From Vicinamibacterales bacterium (lineage in GTDB: Bacteria; Acidobacteriota; Vicinamibacteria; Vicinamibacterales; UBA8438): a stretch of 61,151 nt of DNA. Of this stretch, positions 36,518 through 45,051 are shown piece by piece. Positions within the stretch are counted from its first letter, which is position 1. Each line of letters begins with the position of its first letter. A program made the translations under genes and the position numbers. Below the pieces are notes generated by a model. It saw only the letters and a list, made by a program, of their open reading frames with translations, ran no database searches and was not told the origin of the DNA. Location of the stretch: positions 1 through 61,151 of the forward strand of contig CALLXD010000003.1 of NCBI GenBank assembly GCA_937766455.1, written 5' to 3'.

Positions 36518-36532
36518 AGGTCCTCCGTTGCC

Positions 36533-37517
36533 TCATGATTCGTAACGTATGCGGTGGCACAGGGTGTCCCCCGGCTCCCGCGTCAACGCCGCCATGACGG
36601 TCGGCAGCTCCGTGAAGCGGCTCTCTCCCGAAATCAAGACGTCGAGCTCTGACGCTCGCAGCAGCGTCAGCGCGAGCGCCAGATCGCCGGCCATGCGTCC
36701 AGCGCGGGACCTGCGCTGGCGACAACCGACCCACCTGGCTACTGCGCAGCGTCAACCGGCGCGCGTGAAAACGCTCGCCCAGCGGCAGCGGCACCTCTCG
36801 TGCCCCATACCAACTCGCCTCCACGATCGTCGCCTCGGTGCCGGCCAGGCTCAACGCCGCCACCAGCCCCTCCGGACGGCCACTCGCGTGGATCACCACA
36901 TCCGCCTCGGTGTCGCCGGGCGGCTCCGTCACGCACCGCACACCGAGTGCGTCGGCCACCGCGACACGCGTGGAATTGGGATCGACGACCGTCAGCTCCA
37001 CACCGGCCATCTGCTGACAGAGCCAGGCAACGAGCAAGCCCACAACCCCGCCGCCGACGACGACGATGCGGTCACCTACCGCGGGTCGAGCATCCCAGGC
37101 CACATTGACGGCAGTTTCCATGTTGGCCGCCAGCACGGCGCGCCCGGCCGGCACGTCGGACGGTACCAACGCTACGGCGCTCAGGGGGACGCGATAGCGA
37201 TCCTGATGCGGAAACAAACAGAACACGGTGCGGCCCTGCCACTCGGCCGGACCCGCGACGACCTCGCCGACACTGGAGTAGCCGTATTTCACCGGTCCCG
37301 GAAACTCGCCTTCCTGGAATGGCGCCCGCATGTCGTCATATTGCGAGACCGGCACGTGGCCGCCGAAGACCAACGCTTCAGTGCCGCGACTGATGCCGGA
37401 GTAGCGGGCCTTCACCAATACCTCCCCGTCCCGCAGCTCACCCAGCGCGGCCTGGCGGATCTCCCCGTGCCCCGGCGACTGAATCCAAAACTGCTGAGCG
37501 ATAATGGGTTCGGACAT
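36533..37517 (-). pseudogene. medium-chain zinc-type alcohol dehydrogenase family protein, one frameshift
   Basis: MDR-superfamily oxidoreductase of about 328 aa. 'EVLVKARYSGISRGTEALVF', 'YGYSSVGEVVAG', the Rossmann 'GDRIVVVGGGVVGLLVAWLCQ', 'TVVDPNSTRVAVADALG' and 'RLTLRSSQVGRLSPAQ'. Near 36720 the frame shifts; the true C-terminus continues as 'RAGRMAGDLALALTLLRASEL' and ends 'LCHRIRYES' at 36533. The usual catalytic-zinc Cys early in the fold is replaced by a Ser-Arg-Gly-Thr motif, as in non-zinc MDR members. First gene of the PTPS-like/GT4/methyltransferase/flippase operon. Substrate unknown. Confidence 0.85.
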
Positions 37518-37675
37518 TGGTAGTCAGGTCTCGATGATTCGGGTGGCGGTCTAGACGCCACGCTCAGCGCGGTGTGTTCCGCCGACCGTCAGCCCACTGA
37601 ACGTTACTTCAACCAGACTGCAAACCGGCCCACAAACCAGTTCTTGTCTTACATTTCATACGAGCCGCACTGCCC

Positions 37676-38443
37676 ATGACGAGCAACGCCCCCCCACGCC
37701 GCACCAGGACGGCCTCGTCGGGACGGCACGGCGCGTTCCTTGACATCGGCGTGGGAGTCATGCTCCTGCTGGTGGTCGCGGGCGCGATCGCCTTTGCGTT
37801 CGCCCTGCCAGCCACCTACTTGCTCCGCGTCGCAGCGCTGTACGGATTGACCGCCGCCCTGCTGCTGCGCCACCTGCCACCACAGCGACCTGGTACCGGA
37901 TTGGGCCCTGCCAATCAGGTGACCCTCGGCCGCGCAACGCTGGTTCTGGCGTTGGCTGCCCTCGTCCCTCACCCGCAGGTCCAGTTCGATGGCGGCCCCT
38001 GGTTCATCATCGGGTTGGCCACGGTCGCGCTCTGTCTCGACGGAGTGGATGGCTGGGTCGCGCGACGGACCAGGAGCGCAAGCGCGTTCGGCGCACGCTT
38101 CGATATGGAACTCGATTCGTTTCTCATGCTCGTACTCGCCGCCCTCGTCTGGCGTAGCGGCCGAGTCGAACCATGGGTCCTGCTGCTTGGGCTGCCGCGG
38201 TACGTGTTCGTAGCCGCCGGCTGGATGCTGCCATGGTTACGTGCACCGCTGCCCGAACGCGTCCGACGCAAGGCGGGGTGCGTCGTCCAGGGCATCGCCT
38301 TGCTGGTCTGTCTGGGCCCCATCGTGCCGATTCCGCTGGCGATTGCCGCCGCGGGAGTCACACTCGCGCTACTGCTGGCCTCGTTCGCCCTCGATGTCGT
38401 CTGGCTGTTCCGACACCGGCGCCAAGGGTTGTCCGTCGGCTGA
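37676..38443 (+). CDS. CDP-alcohol phosphatidyltransferase family protein
   Basis: 255 aa, multi-helix membrane enzyme. The complete CDP-OH signature D-x2-D-G-x2-A-R-x8-G-x3-D-x3-D is present: Asp122, Asp125, Gly126, Ala129, Arg130, Gly139, Asp143, Asp147. 'ANQVTLGRA' precedes it. These enzymes join a CDP-activated lipid to an alcohol acceptor with Mg2+. It is divergent from the dehydrogenase/PTPS-like operon across 158 bp, so it is probably co-regulated. This raises the possibility that the product is attached to a phospholipid or that CDP-polyol chemistry is involved. Confidence 0.9.
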   Translation: MTSNAPPRRTRTASSGRHGAFLDIGVGVMLLLVVAGAIAFAFALPATYLLRVAALYGLTAALLLRHLPPQRPGTGLGPANQVTLGRATLVLALAALVPHPQVQFDGGPWFIIGLATVALCLDGVDGWVARRTRSASAFGARFDMELDSFLMLVLAALVWRSGRVEPWVLLLGLPRYVFVAAGWMLPWLRAPLPERVRRKAGCVVQGIALLVCLGPIVPIPLAIAAAGVTLALLLASFALDVVWLFRHRRQGLSVG

Positions 38444-38537
38444 GTCAATCGGCGGCACCAGCCTGCTCGCACACTGGCCCCCGCGTGGTGCGTTCTGCGA
38501 TGGACTGGTGAGAGGCGCGACCGGGCGCGCCGGGACT

Positions 38538-39257
38538 CTACGGTGCGTCGTCGAGCACACGACTCCAGCGGAGCCGACCGAGATTGGCGAACTCGCCGCC
38601 GTCGGTGGCAATACGCATCTGCACTTCGTAGTTGTCTGGTGAGGTGATGAAGGTCCGACCTGCGAGCCTGATCTGCTGCCCCCCGCGGGTCACCGGCGCG
38701 GCTTGCCAGTGGTGCGAAAAATAGCCACCTGGATCTCCACCCACCCGGCCTATTTTCAAAGACTGGAGACCGCGACTGTCGTCTTCCCATCGCACCAGGT
38801 ACTGCGCCCGTCGATCATATTCGGTGCGCACGGCCACCGTCACCGGCGTATCGACAGAGGTTGCCTCGATGCGGCTCTCATACGAGCAGCCCTGCAGGTG
38901 GCGCACGCTCTCGGTACCGTAGAATTCGCCGGCGTCACCGAGCGGCGAGTCTGGAAGCACACCCTCGATCTCCCAGGTGCCAATGAAGTAGTGCGGGTCA
39001 AAGGGCGCCGGGTCGTCACCGTCGCCTTCCACCCCGACCGTCGGCCGCCGAAGCGCGCTCAACCCTGTGAGCAGATCGAGTTCCTCTCGGGTGAGGCATT
39101 CGCCCGGGACCGTGGTCTCGCCGGCTCGCAGCTTCTGGATCGGCTCCGCCTCGATCTGCGCCCGCGTCTGTCCGGCAACGGGCACAGCCACCACCGCGAC
39201 GACGGCCACCAGCGCGAGAAGACGACCAGCCCGAGCCCTGTGATCTGTCATGGTCAT
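38538..39257 (-). CDS. secreted protein of unknown function
   Basis: About 239 aa. Signal peptide 'RLLALVAVVAVVAVPVAG' ending near 'GQTRA'. The mature part has 'FDPHYFIGTWEIEGVLPDSPLG', 'GCSYESRIEATS', 'GYFSHHWQAAP' and 'YEVQMRIATDGGEFANLG', suggesting a small beta-barrel, lipocalin-like or DUF-type fold. I do not recognise the family. It is followed by convergent intergenic sequence and lies 18 bp downstream of another secreted unknown gene, so the two are probably co-transcribed. ATG 39257 is chosen to give the signal peptide. Confidence 0.7.
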   Translation of the reverse strand: MTMTDHRARAGRLLALVAVVAVVAVPVAGQTRAQIEAEPIQKLRAGETTVPGECLTREELDLLTGLSALRRPTVGVEGDGDDPAPFDPHYFIGTWEIEGVLPDSPLGDAGEFYGTESVRHLQGCSYESRIEATSVDTPVTVAVRTEYDRRAQYLVRWEDDSRGLQSLKIGRVGGDPGGYFSHHWQAAPVTRGGQQIRLAGRTFITSPDNYEVQMRIATDGGEFANLGRLRWSRVLDDAP

Positions 39258-39274
39258 GGACGACACCGCTCCGT

Positions 39275-39769
39275 CTATCCGCAACGCTCGGCCAAGCCGA
39301 CCACCGTGGTGAGGTTGACACGTGAGACGCCATCGGCCTCGATCAACAGCCCCTTCACCAGGACGGTCCGCCCCTGACGCAGCTCACCAGTGGCGTTGAC
39401 CTGATCCGGCGAGGTGAAGTCAGCCCGATTACCGGTGGCGAGTAGACCCTCTGCGTCGAGAAAGTCGGCCACACCCACGAGCTCAAACTCGCGAGTGCCA
39501 AGCGCCAGTGCCGCGAGGACCGCGTCCACCTGAACCTGGTTGAATACGCCAGGCGGACTGACTTCCGGCTCTGAGGCCTGGGTCAACCACCAGCTGTTCC
39601 CTGTGCGTTGCTCGACACACCCGACCGCCTGCACCATCTCGACCTGGGGCGGGCGTCGCGCTTGCGGCGCCTGAGGATGAGGCGTGGCCGCGTCGACCGC
39701 CGGTAGCGCGCCTGGCCAGAGCGCCAGCGCCGCCACGCCCCCCAGAGCCCCACCGAGTCGCACCCTCAT
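39275..39769 (-). CDS. secreted hypothetical protein
   Basis: 164 aa. Signal peptide 'LGGVAALALWPGALPAVDA', then 'VQAVGCVEQRTGNSWWLTQASEP' and 'RTVLVKGLLIEADGVSRVNLTTVVGLAERC'. Two Cys could form a disulphide (GCVEQ near residue 51 and the C-terminal ERCG). The layout suggests a small secreted OB/SH3-like domain. Function unknown. It sits between a cytochrome c/copper protein and another secreted unknown, all minus-strand. Confidence 0.72.
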   Translation of the reverse strand: MRVRLGGALGGVAALALWPGALPAVDAATPHPQAPQARRPPQVEMVQAVGCVEQRTGNSWWLTQASEPEVSPPGVFNQVQVDAVLAALALGTREFELVGVADFLDAEGLLATGNRADFTSPDQVNATGELRQGRTVLVKGLLIEADGVSRVNLTTVVGLAERCG

Positions 39770-39795
39770 ACCGGTATCACCAGGAACGGACTGGT

Positions 39796-41268
39796 TCAGT
39801 TCTCGCTGCTGGTCTCGTCGGCGTTCGTGTAGCGCACGTTCGTCAGATACATGTCATCCCAGCTTTGCTCGGACCAGTACACTTCTTTCTGCGGAGCCGG
39901 GTTCCGACGATTGTTCCGCGAATTGTCGTACCGGGCGATCGACTTGACCGTGCTCCCGGCTGGCACGTGCAGCGGCTCAGCCAGCTCATACTCGAACTGC
40001 CAGTCAAAGTCGTAGTTCGGGACCCGCAGCAGCACTTCTTCACGTCCATCGGGATAGGTCAGCAGCCAGGTAAAGTCCTTCCCACGCACATGGGCGTGGA
40101 CGAACAGACTCTGAATGACCGCATCGTTCTGGAACGCACCGATTCCGGTGACGGTCCAATTTCCCTCGTGGGGCGGAATGGGGGCCAGCGTCGGATTCAA
40201 TCCTTGACCCACCTGACGCGGGCCGGCGAGCGCTCGCTCCTCCGCCGTCATCGGGGCCGCAGCCACTAGCTGACGCCCCTCTGAGGTGGCCTCGCGTAGT
40301 CCCAAACTGCGAATTCGCTGCGTCCGCTGTTCGGTCGCCAGCCAGGCCCCAATCGATGGCCGGGCCACTTCAGGCTTTCCGGTGGCCTGGTAGTGCAGGT
40401 TCCAAATCACGTAGTCGAACAGGTCGCCACGAATCTCTCGAACCTGACCGGGACCGGCGACATCCGCGCCGACACCCGGAATATAGGGCCCGAATCCGGC
40501 GCGCTGCGCCGCCGCTTCCTCGCGTGCCTCTGGATCCACCGTCCGGGGCGTGCGCCGCGCCTGCCCGCCACGCGCGGCGAGGGCCTCAGGGTCGGCATCT
40601 GGGTCGGGCACCGGAACGTAGTCCACGGCTGGCCCTCCGGTCCAGGCAGGACCGGTTCCGAGCACCTTCCCCGGCGGCATGTTCACCAGCCCGGTCGTGA
40701 TGTGATGCGTCGCCGCGTAGTTGCCTGGCCGCACCTGCGTGGCGGACACGCGCAGGACATCATCGAACGGCAGCGGCGTATACAAGTTAAAATTGGGCGT
40801 TTCGCCGTCGGCTGGCACCTCCCACGCGATCGGAAACTCGATCACATAATCAGGCTCGGTCCCGGACGGATGGCTCCAGCCCGCATCGGAGAACCGCGGC
40901 GCCTCCGGCGACATGCCGTCTCCCTCCGGGGCTCCTGCGTCGACCCACGCCACAATGGTCGCGATCTCGTCGTCGGTCAGGCTGATGTCGTTGGAGAAGG
41001 TTCCATACCTGGGATCGGCGAACCACGGCGGCATCTCTCGAGATGCCACTTTCGATTTGATCGCCCGCGCCCAGGGCCGCACATCCTTGTACGACAGGAG
41101 CGGCATCGGCGCCACTTGATTTGGTCGATGGCAGCTCGCGCAGTTCTCGAGCAAAATCGAACCGACCTCCTGATTGTAGGTCGGTGACTCGGCCTTGGCA
41201 TCTGCGGGAACAGCCGCCCACGCCACACCACACGCCATCACGATCGCCGCGATACGTCGTCGCATCAT
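39796..41268 (-). CDS. secreted c-type cytochrome / copper-monooxygenase-like protein
   Basis: About 490 aa. Signal peptide 'IAAIVMACGVAWAAVPADA', then a cytochrome c domain with heme site CASCH, 'PNQVAPMPLLSYKDVRPW' and the distal Met in 'SREMPPWFAD'. The C-terminal half resembles the copper type II ascorbate-dependent monooxygenase (PHM-like) fold with 'ATHHITTGLV', 'LHYQATGK', 'LFVHAHVRGKDFTW' and 'YDFDWQFEYEL'. Such fusions are common in Acidobacteriota. ATG 41268 is preferred to the upstream start at 41364, which lacks a signal. Redox role inferred. Confidence 0.85.
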   Translation of the reverse strand: MMRRRIAAIVMACGVAWAAVPADAKAESPTYNQEVGSILLENCASCHRPNQVAPMPLLSYKDVRPWARAIKSKVASREMPPWFADPRYGTFSNDISLTDDEIATIVAWVDAGAPEGDGMSPEAPRFSDAGWSHPSGTEPDYVIEFPIAWEVPADGETPNFNLYTPLPFDDVLRVSATQVRPGNYAATHHITTGLVNMPPGKVLGTGPAWTGGPAVDYVPVPDPDADPEALAARGGQARRTPRTVDPEAREEAAAQRAGFGPYIPGVGADVAGPGQVREIRGDLFDYVIWNLHYQATGKPEVARPSIGAWLATEQRTQRIRSLGLREATSEGRQLVAAAPMTAEERALAGPRQVGQGLNPTLAPIPPHEGNWTVTGIGAFQNDAVIQSLFVHAHVRGKDFTWLLTYPDGREEVLLRVPNYDFDWQFEYELAEPLHVPAGSTVKSIARYDNSRNNRRNPAPQKEVYWSEQSWDDMYLTNVRYTNADETSSEN

Positions 41269-41412
41269 TGGGCTCCCCGTTTTCGTCGAACTACACCCAA
41301 CAGGTGCGTCCATCAGGTGGTCCGCTATAGATCGCATCTTAGACGAGCTGCTCAACCCACCCAAGCGTAAATCGCCAGCTCCCGCCGAGCCGCTGGTCCG
41401 CCGTTGCGCCAG

Positions 41413-41844
41413 CTACTCTGGTGCGGCAGGCGCCACCGGGGGCGCGGACCCACCGAGAAACAGCCGTTCACCACCGGCAAGCAGGAAGTTCCGGCCCACA
41501 CCTTTCGCGCTCCCATCCTTGGCGTAATAGCCTTCGATGATGAGTTGCGTGCCAATGGCAAGGCTGTTCTTGGTCACGCCGTTCCGAATCAGTTCGTTCG
41601 GACTCCCGCCTTCAATGCTCCAGGTCACCACCGCGCCGGTCTCGTCCTCGATGTCGATGTGAAACCACGAATGCGGATTGATCATCTCCCACTTCACGAG
41701 CTTCCCGGTCAGCTCAAGCGGCTTCGCGATGTCAAACTCCGCCGAGAAGGCGTGATGGGTCGAAACGGCAGTGCTCATCAGCAGGACGCCGATGGCGACC
41801 GCGACGCAGACGAATGTCGCACGCATGGACAGAGTCTCCTTCAT
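41413..41844 (-). CDS. DUF6152 family secreted protein
   Basis: 143 aa with signal peptide ('FVCVAVAIGVLLMSTAVS'). 'HHAFSAEFDIAKPLELTGKLVKWEMINPHSW' region and 'GAVVTWSIEGGSPNELIRNGVT' are typical of DUF6152. Function unknown; probably an exported beta-sandwich or OB-like domain. ATG 41844 overlaps the upstream gene's stop (ATGA), so it is translated with the secreted protein before it. Confidence 0.85.
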   Translation of the reverse strand: MKETLSMRATFVCVAVAIGVLLMSTAVSTHHAFSAEFDIAKPLELTGKLVKWEMINPHSWFHIDIEDETGAVVTWSIEGGSPNELIRNGVTKNSLAIGTQLIIEGYYAKDGSAKGVGRNFLLAGGERLFLGGSAPPVAPAAPE

Positions 41845-42647
41845 GGTTGCGGCTGCTTGCGGAGATGACCGTAGATGAGGTCTTCGACGAACTCCACGCA
41901 GCGGAACTCGAGTAACTGGGCGTTCGCTTCGACGCGGCGGTACAGCGGCAGACGCATGGTCCACGGACGCGTAAACACGCTCGGGTCCTCGAGCGTGACC
42001 TCGTAGGAGAGTGTCTCCGGACTTCGCCGGCTCAGGCGCTCGACCACGCGCAGCGCGTCCGAGTGAAAGTTGCCTGACCGATCGAGCCAGGTCATCCCAT
42101 TGAACCCGGTGGTCTCGATGACCAGCGTGTCGCCCTCCCAATGCCCATTGGACCACCCCATCCAGCTATCGGCCGGCGCCGGCACGTGGTCATCCATGTA
42201 CACCGTGCGCACCGCGCCGGCGAACTCATGCAGAATCATGATGTGTTGCTGACTCTGTAGGATTTGGACAGGAAACGGCATATACATGCCGCGTGGTACG
42301 CCGGGGAGATAGCACTTGATGGCCGGGTCTCGTTGGAGCCGGTTCGCGCGGTTCTCGTCTCGTTGCGCGAGGGCGTCGGCGGTATACGGAATCACGTCGT
42401 CGACCACCACGCCGAGCCCGGCCGGCGTCGCCGACAACGCGCCCAGGTCGCGGACGACACTGGGACCGGCCCCATGTGGCTCCAGGTCCCAATGCGCGGA
42501 GCTCAACGCCTGCCAGATGCCATTGAGATCGGGATTGCCATCTGGCGCACGCGGCGCGCGATACTCCGCGGTCTGCGCCGACACGGGGACAACCGCGACG
42601 ACGCCGGCGACCGCCATCCACGCCGCCACGAACTGCGCGTGACCCAA
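41841..42647 (-). CDS. secreted Acidobacteriota-type protein ('PDGNPDLNGIW' family)
   Basis: About 268 aa. Signal peptide ('AVAGVVAVVPVSA'), then 'RAPDGNPDLNGIWQ', 'DPAIKCYLPGVPRGMYMPFP', 'QHIMILHEF', 'RTVYMDD', 'GWSNGHWEGDTLVIETTGFNG' and 'TRPWTMRLPLYRR'. Paralogous to 42666-43692 and 51318-52319. The N-terminal Met at 42647 is TTG; ATG 42617 ('MAVAGVVAVV') is an alternative. Role unknown; often found next to DUF6152 and redox proteins in this phylum (from memory). Confidence 0.78.
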   Translation of the reverse strand: MGHAQFVAAWMAVAGVVAVVPVSAQTAEYRAPRAPDGNPDLNGIWQALSSAHWDLEPHGAGPSVVRDLGALSATPAGLGVVVDDVIPYTADALAQRDENRANRLQRDPAIKCYLPGVPRGMYMPFPVQILQSQQHIMILHEFAGAVRTVYMDDHVPAPADSWMGWSNGHWEGDTLVIETTGFNGMTWLDRSGNFHSDALRVVERLSRRSPETLSYEVTLEDPSVFTRPWTMRLPLYRRVEANAQLLEFRCVEFVEDLIYGHLRKQPQP

Positions 42648-42665
42648 GCATGGCCGCCATACGCA

Positions 42666-43692
42666 TCAACGGTCCCTACCCTGCCCCGCCTCGGCGGCCT
42701 GCTGCTCTTCCAGACGCGCGCCGACGAGCGTGTTGTACAGCCCGTAATTTCCTTCGTGGCACGCAAACTCGAACAACGGCCCGCGCGACCGCTGCATCGG
42801 CATCTCGGCCGTCCACGGCCGGTCCCATGTTCCCGGGTCATCGACCGTGAACTGGTAATCGATTCGGTCCTCCGCGGCCCGGGTAAAACGCTCCGTCACC
42901 GTCATCCGCTCACTGGAACCACGAAAGGGATTTTTGGCATTGAAGTTGGACGTCTCGACGACGAGCGTCTCGCCTTCCCAGCGCCCCCGCGACAGGCCGA
43001 CCCACTGACGCAAGCCGGTGCCGGGCCCCTCGCGGCCGTCGAGTGGCACGACCCGCGCGTCATGAATCATCTCGGCCAGAATCATCACCTGCCCCGGGGC
43101 CTGTACGATCTGGTAGTTGCTGTTGTACCCACTATTCATCATCGGTGGTCCGGCCGGGACCATCATGATGCAACGATCGTCGAGCTGATTGGACTCGGCC
43201 GAGTCCCACCGACCACCGAGCCGCGCTTGTGCGGCCGCACGCTCGGCCGCGCGCCTGCGCCCGTCCGCATTGAGCGGGGGCAGCCGGCCATCGGGCGGGT
43301 CCACAATGAGTGACGTCCGCAGATTTTCGGCGCGCGCCGCCTGACTCCGGTCCAACCCGAATTGGGTAAAGTCGTAGTGCACGTCCGGCACGGTGCCGGG
43401 GTCGGTCTGGGCGCTTTCGCGCGTGGCGGCGCCGCCCACGCGTGCCGCCAGTTCTTCAGGCGTGAAGTACCCCGAGGTCACGCCATCCGGCCGCTCCAGG
43501 GTGGTGTACGTTTGGTTCGACCAGAATCCCTGCAAATCCGGTTGGCCGTCAAGGCGTACGCGGAGCGGTGTAGGTCCCAGCCGCGCTCCCGTCCTGCCCC
43601 GCGGCTACACGGGGGCCGCCCACCAGCATCAGGCCCAGCGCCAGGCCCCACGCCGTCTTCCGTCTGCGAGCCGCACGCGACCGACAAAGCAT
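42666..43692 (-). pseudogene. secreted Acidobacteriota-type paralog, one frameshift
   Basis: ATG 43692 gives a signal peptide ('TAWGLALGLMLVGGPRVAAG'), then 'TYTAPRT'. Near 43553 an extra C moves the frame; correcting it yields 'LDGQPDLQGFWSNQTYTTLERP', and the body continues to 42666 with 'TSLIVDPPDGRLPP', 'QLDDRCIMMVPAGPPMM', 'GRWEGETLVVETSNFN' and 'FEFACHEGNYGL'. The same motifs occur in the 51.3 kb paralog. Probably intact in vivo. Function unknown. Confidence 0.8.
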
Positions 43693-43797
43693 CTGCACGC
43701 TCCTCTCCACCGACGCGACCGTGATTGGAGCGCTCATTATCGCCCAATCTCCCTGCCAGAGACGAAAAATGCAAGCGGCCGGCGCGCAGCCGAGCAG

Positions 43798-43803
43798 TAG
43801 AAT
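43798..43803 (+). promoter_or_regulatory. -10 box TAGAAT of the DinB gene
   Basis: TAGAAT is 7 bases before ATG 43811, with no Shine-Dalgarno between, implying a leaderless transcript. One of several such boxes in the window. Confidence 0.4.
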
Positions 43804-43810
43804 CAGCGGC

Positions 43811-44422
43811 ATGCCGCGTTACGACTTCTTGGTCGACACCTACCGCACGGAGATCGACAAAGTCGTGAGCGTGTGGGCGATGTTCGACGACGCCGACCTG
43901 ACTGTACGACCGCATCCCACCGACCCGCGTGGCCGCAGCCTCCTCGAACAGATGGTGCACCAGAGTGTCAGCGAGCATTTCTGGTTCAGTACCATGCTGG
44001 GCATCTCGGTCACCGACAATCCGCTACCGAGCACCGAAACGCGTATCGCGTTCATACGTCTCTATGTGGACAACGCGCGCCTCCGCCTGACCGAATTGGG
44101 AGCACGCGAGGACATCTGGTGGGAAACGGTCGTCCCGTTCTTCGAGGTCCCACGGTCTCGGGCCTGGATCATGACCCGTCGTATCGCGCACACCGCGCAT
44201 CACCGCGGCCAACAGATCGCACAGCTGCGGATGATCAACCGGGCACTCCACAGCACCTACGGGCCCACCGCCGATACCGGGGGGCTGATGCAACATCAGG
44301 CTCCCGTCATCTACGCGTATCCAGACGTCGACACCCTGCTCAGGGAGGAGCAAGCCGAGCGCCACAAGACCCTGCTGCCGGGTCCCGGGACCCGTCCGGC
44401 AACCGAACGCCCGGCTCGCTAG
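43811..44422 (+). CDS. DinB-superfamily four-helix protein
   Basis: 203 aa. DinB/YfiT-like layout: 'FLVDTYRTEIDKVVSVW', 'DPRGRSLLEQMVHQSVSEHFWF' with the first His ligand, and 'RIAHTAHHRGQQIAQLRMI' with the HxxxH-type metal-binding His pair. Members bind metals and some are thiol (bacillithiol/mycothiol) transferases. This fits the bacilliredoxin elsewhere in the window, but substrate is not shown. ATG 43811 fits the leaderless box upstream. Confidence 0.85.
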   Translation: MPRYDFLVDTYRTEIDKVVSVWAMFDDADLTVRPHPTDPRGRSLLEQMVHQSVSEHFWFSTMLGISVTDNPLPSTETRIAFIRLYVDNARLRLTELGAREDIWWETVVPFFEVPRSRAWIMTRRIAHTAHHRGQQIAQLRMINRALHSTYGPTADTGGLMQHQAPVIYAYPDVDTLLREEQAERHKTLLPGPGTRPATERPAR

Positions 44423-44502
44423 CACACGGCCGAAGCGCCGGCGCTGGCGTCACGCCGCCGGCCGCCCGGGACTCGATTCGCGCACGAAAGGCAATCTGCC
44501 GC

Positions 44503-44508
44503 TATAAT
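44503..44508 (+). promoter_or_regulatory. consensus -10 box TATAAT
   Basis: A perfect TATAAT in GC-rich DNA, 12 bases before ATG 44521. No clear -35 at 17 bp. It probably drives the small proline-rich ORF and the Na+ decarboxylase operon with a very short leader. Confidence 0.5.
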
Positions 44509-44520
44509 CCACCGCATCTC

Positions 44521-44661
44521 ATGAGCGACGGTCCCGTCTTACCCCCGCCCGCGCCACCGAAGCCGAGCACCGACCCTGCGCCGCGTCCGGATCCCGCCCC
44601 GGAACCGCAGCCCAGCGCCGAGCGTCGGGGGCGCGGTCGCCAAGTCGGGAAATCCCTTTAA
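44521..44661 (+). CDS. small proline-rich ORF, possibly frameshifted
   Basis: 46 codons rich in Pro, Ala and Asp, opening right after a consensus -10. Its last residues are Arg/Gly-rich and a different frame takes over near 44630: 'GAVAKSGNPFKLFGVQVG' and a hydrophobic 'TTVAGAAVVAALRAW' then basic 'RKRRAAR'. Together this looks like one short protein with a proline-rich head and a membrane helix, joined by an indel. No family recognised. Confidence 0.4.
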   Translation: MSDGPVLPPPAPPKPSTDPAPRPDPAPEPQPSAERRGRGRQVGKSL

Positions 44662-45051
44662 GTTGTTCGGGGTACAGGTGGGTACCACCGTGGCCGGGGC
44701 GGCCGTCGTGGCTGCCCTACGCGCATGGCGGAAGCGTCGAGCCGCGCGGACCCCCCCCCAACCGGCGGCGGACCACACCCCAGCCCCGATGGAACTCTCC
44801 GAGACCCAGGCTCTGGCTTCGGCCGGCGGACGGAGACATCTCGCTGGCCCGACCTGTGGTTCGCCGGGCGGATACCACCGTTGCCTCGGCGGCACCCGTG
44901 CCACCGCCGAGGCCTGGACACGACCGAGAGCGAGGCCCCGGTGCACACACCTGACCAAGACGCCCCAGACGCCGACACTGAGCCACCCGACGCAGAGGTC
45001 TCCGACGTAGAGGCCGCCGCGCCCGCAGAGCCGGTCGAGCCCCCCGCGCCG
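44662..45051 (+). other. leader of the decarboxylase operon, gene content unclear
   Basis: Two plus-strand frames cross here. One carries the hydrophobic 'VGTTVAGAAVVAALRAW' segment (from about 44630 on). The other opens toward mmdA and includes an acidic Pro/Asp/Glu-rich stretch from GTG 44941 that could extend MmdA by 37 residues. Nothing else is recognisable. Confidence 0.4.

Noticed and set aside
42264-43313. 349-aa plus-strand open frame
   Set aside because: Runs opposite two paralogous secreted proteins with conserved motifs; composition is Arg/His-rich as expected of a shadow.
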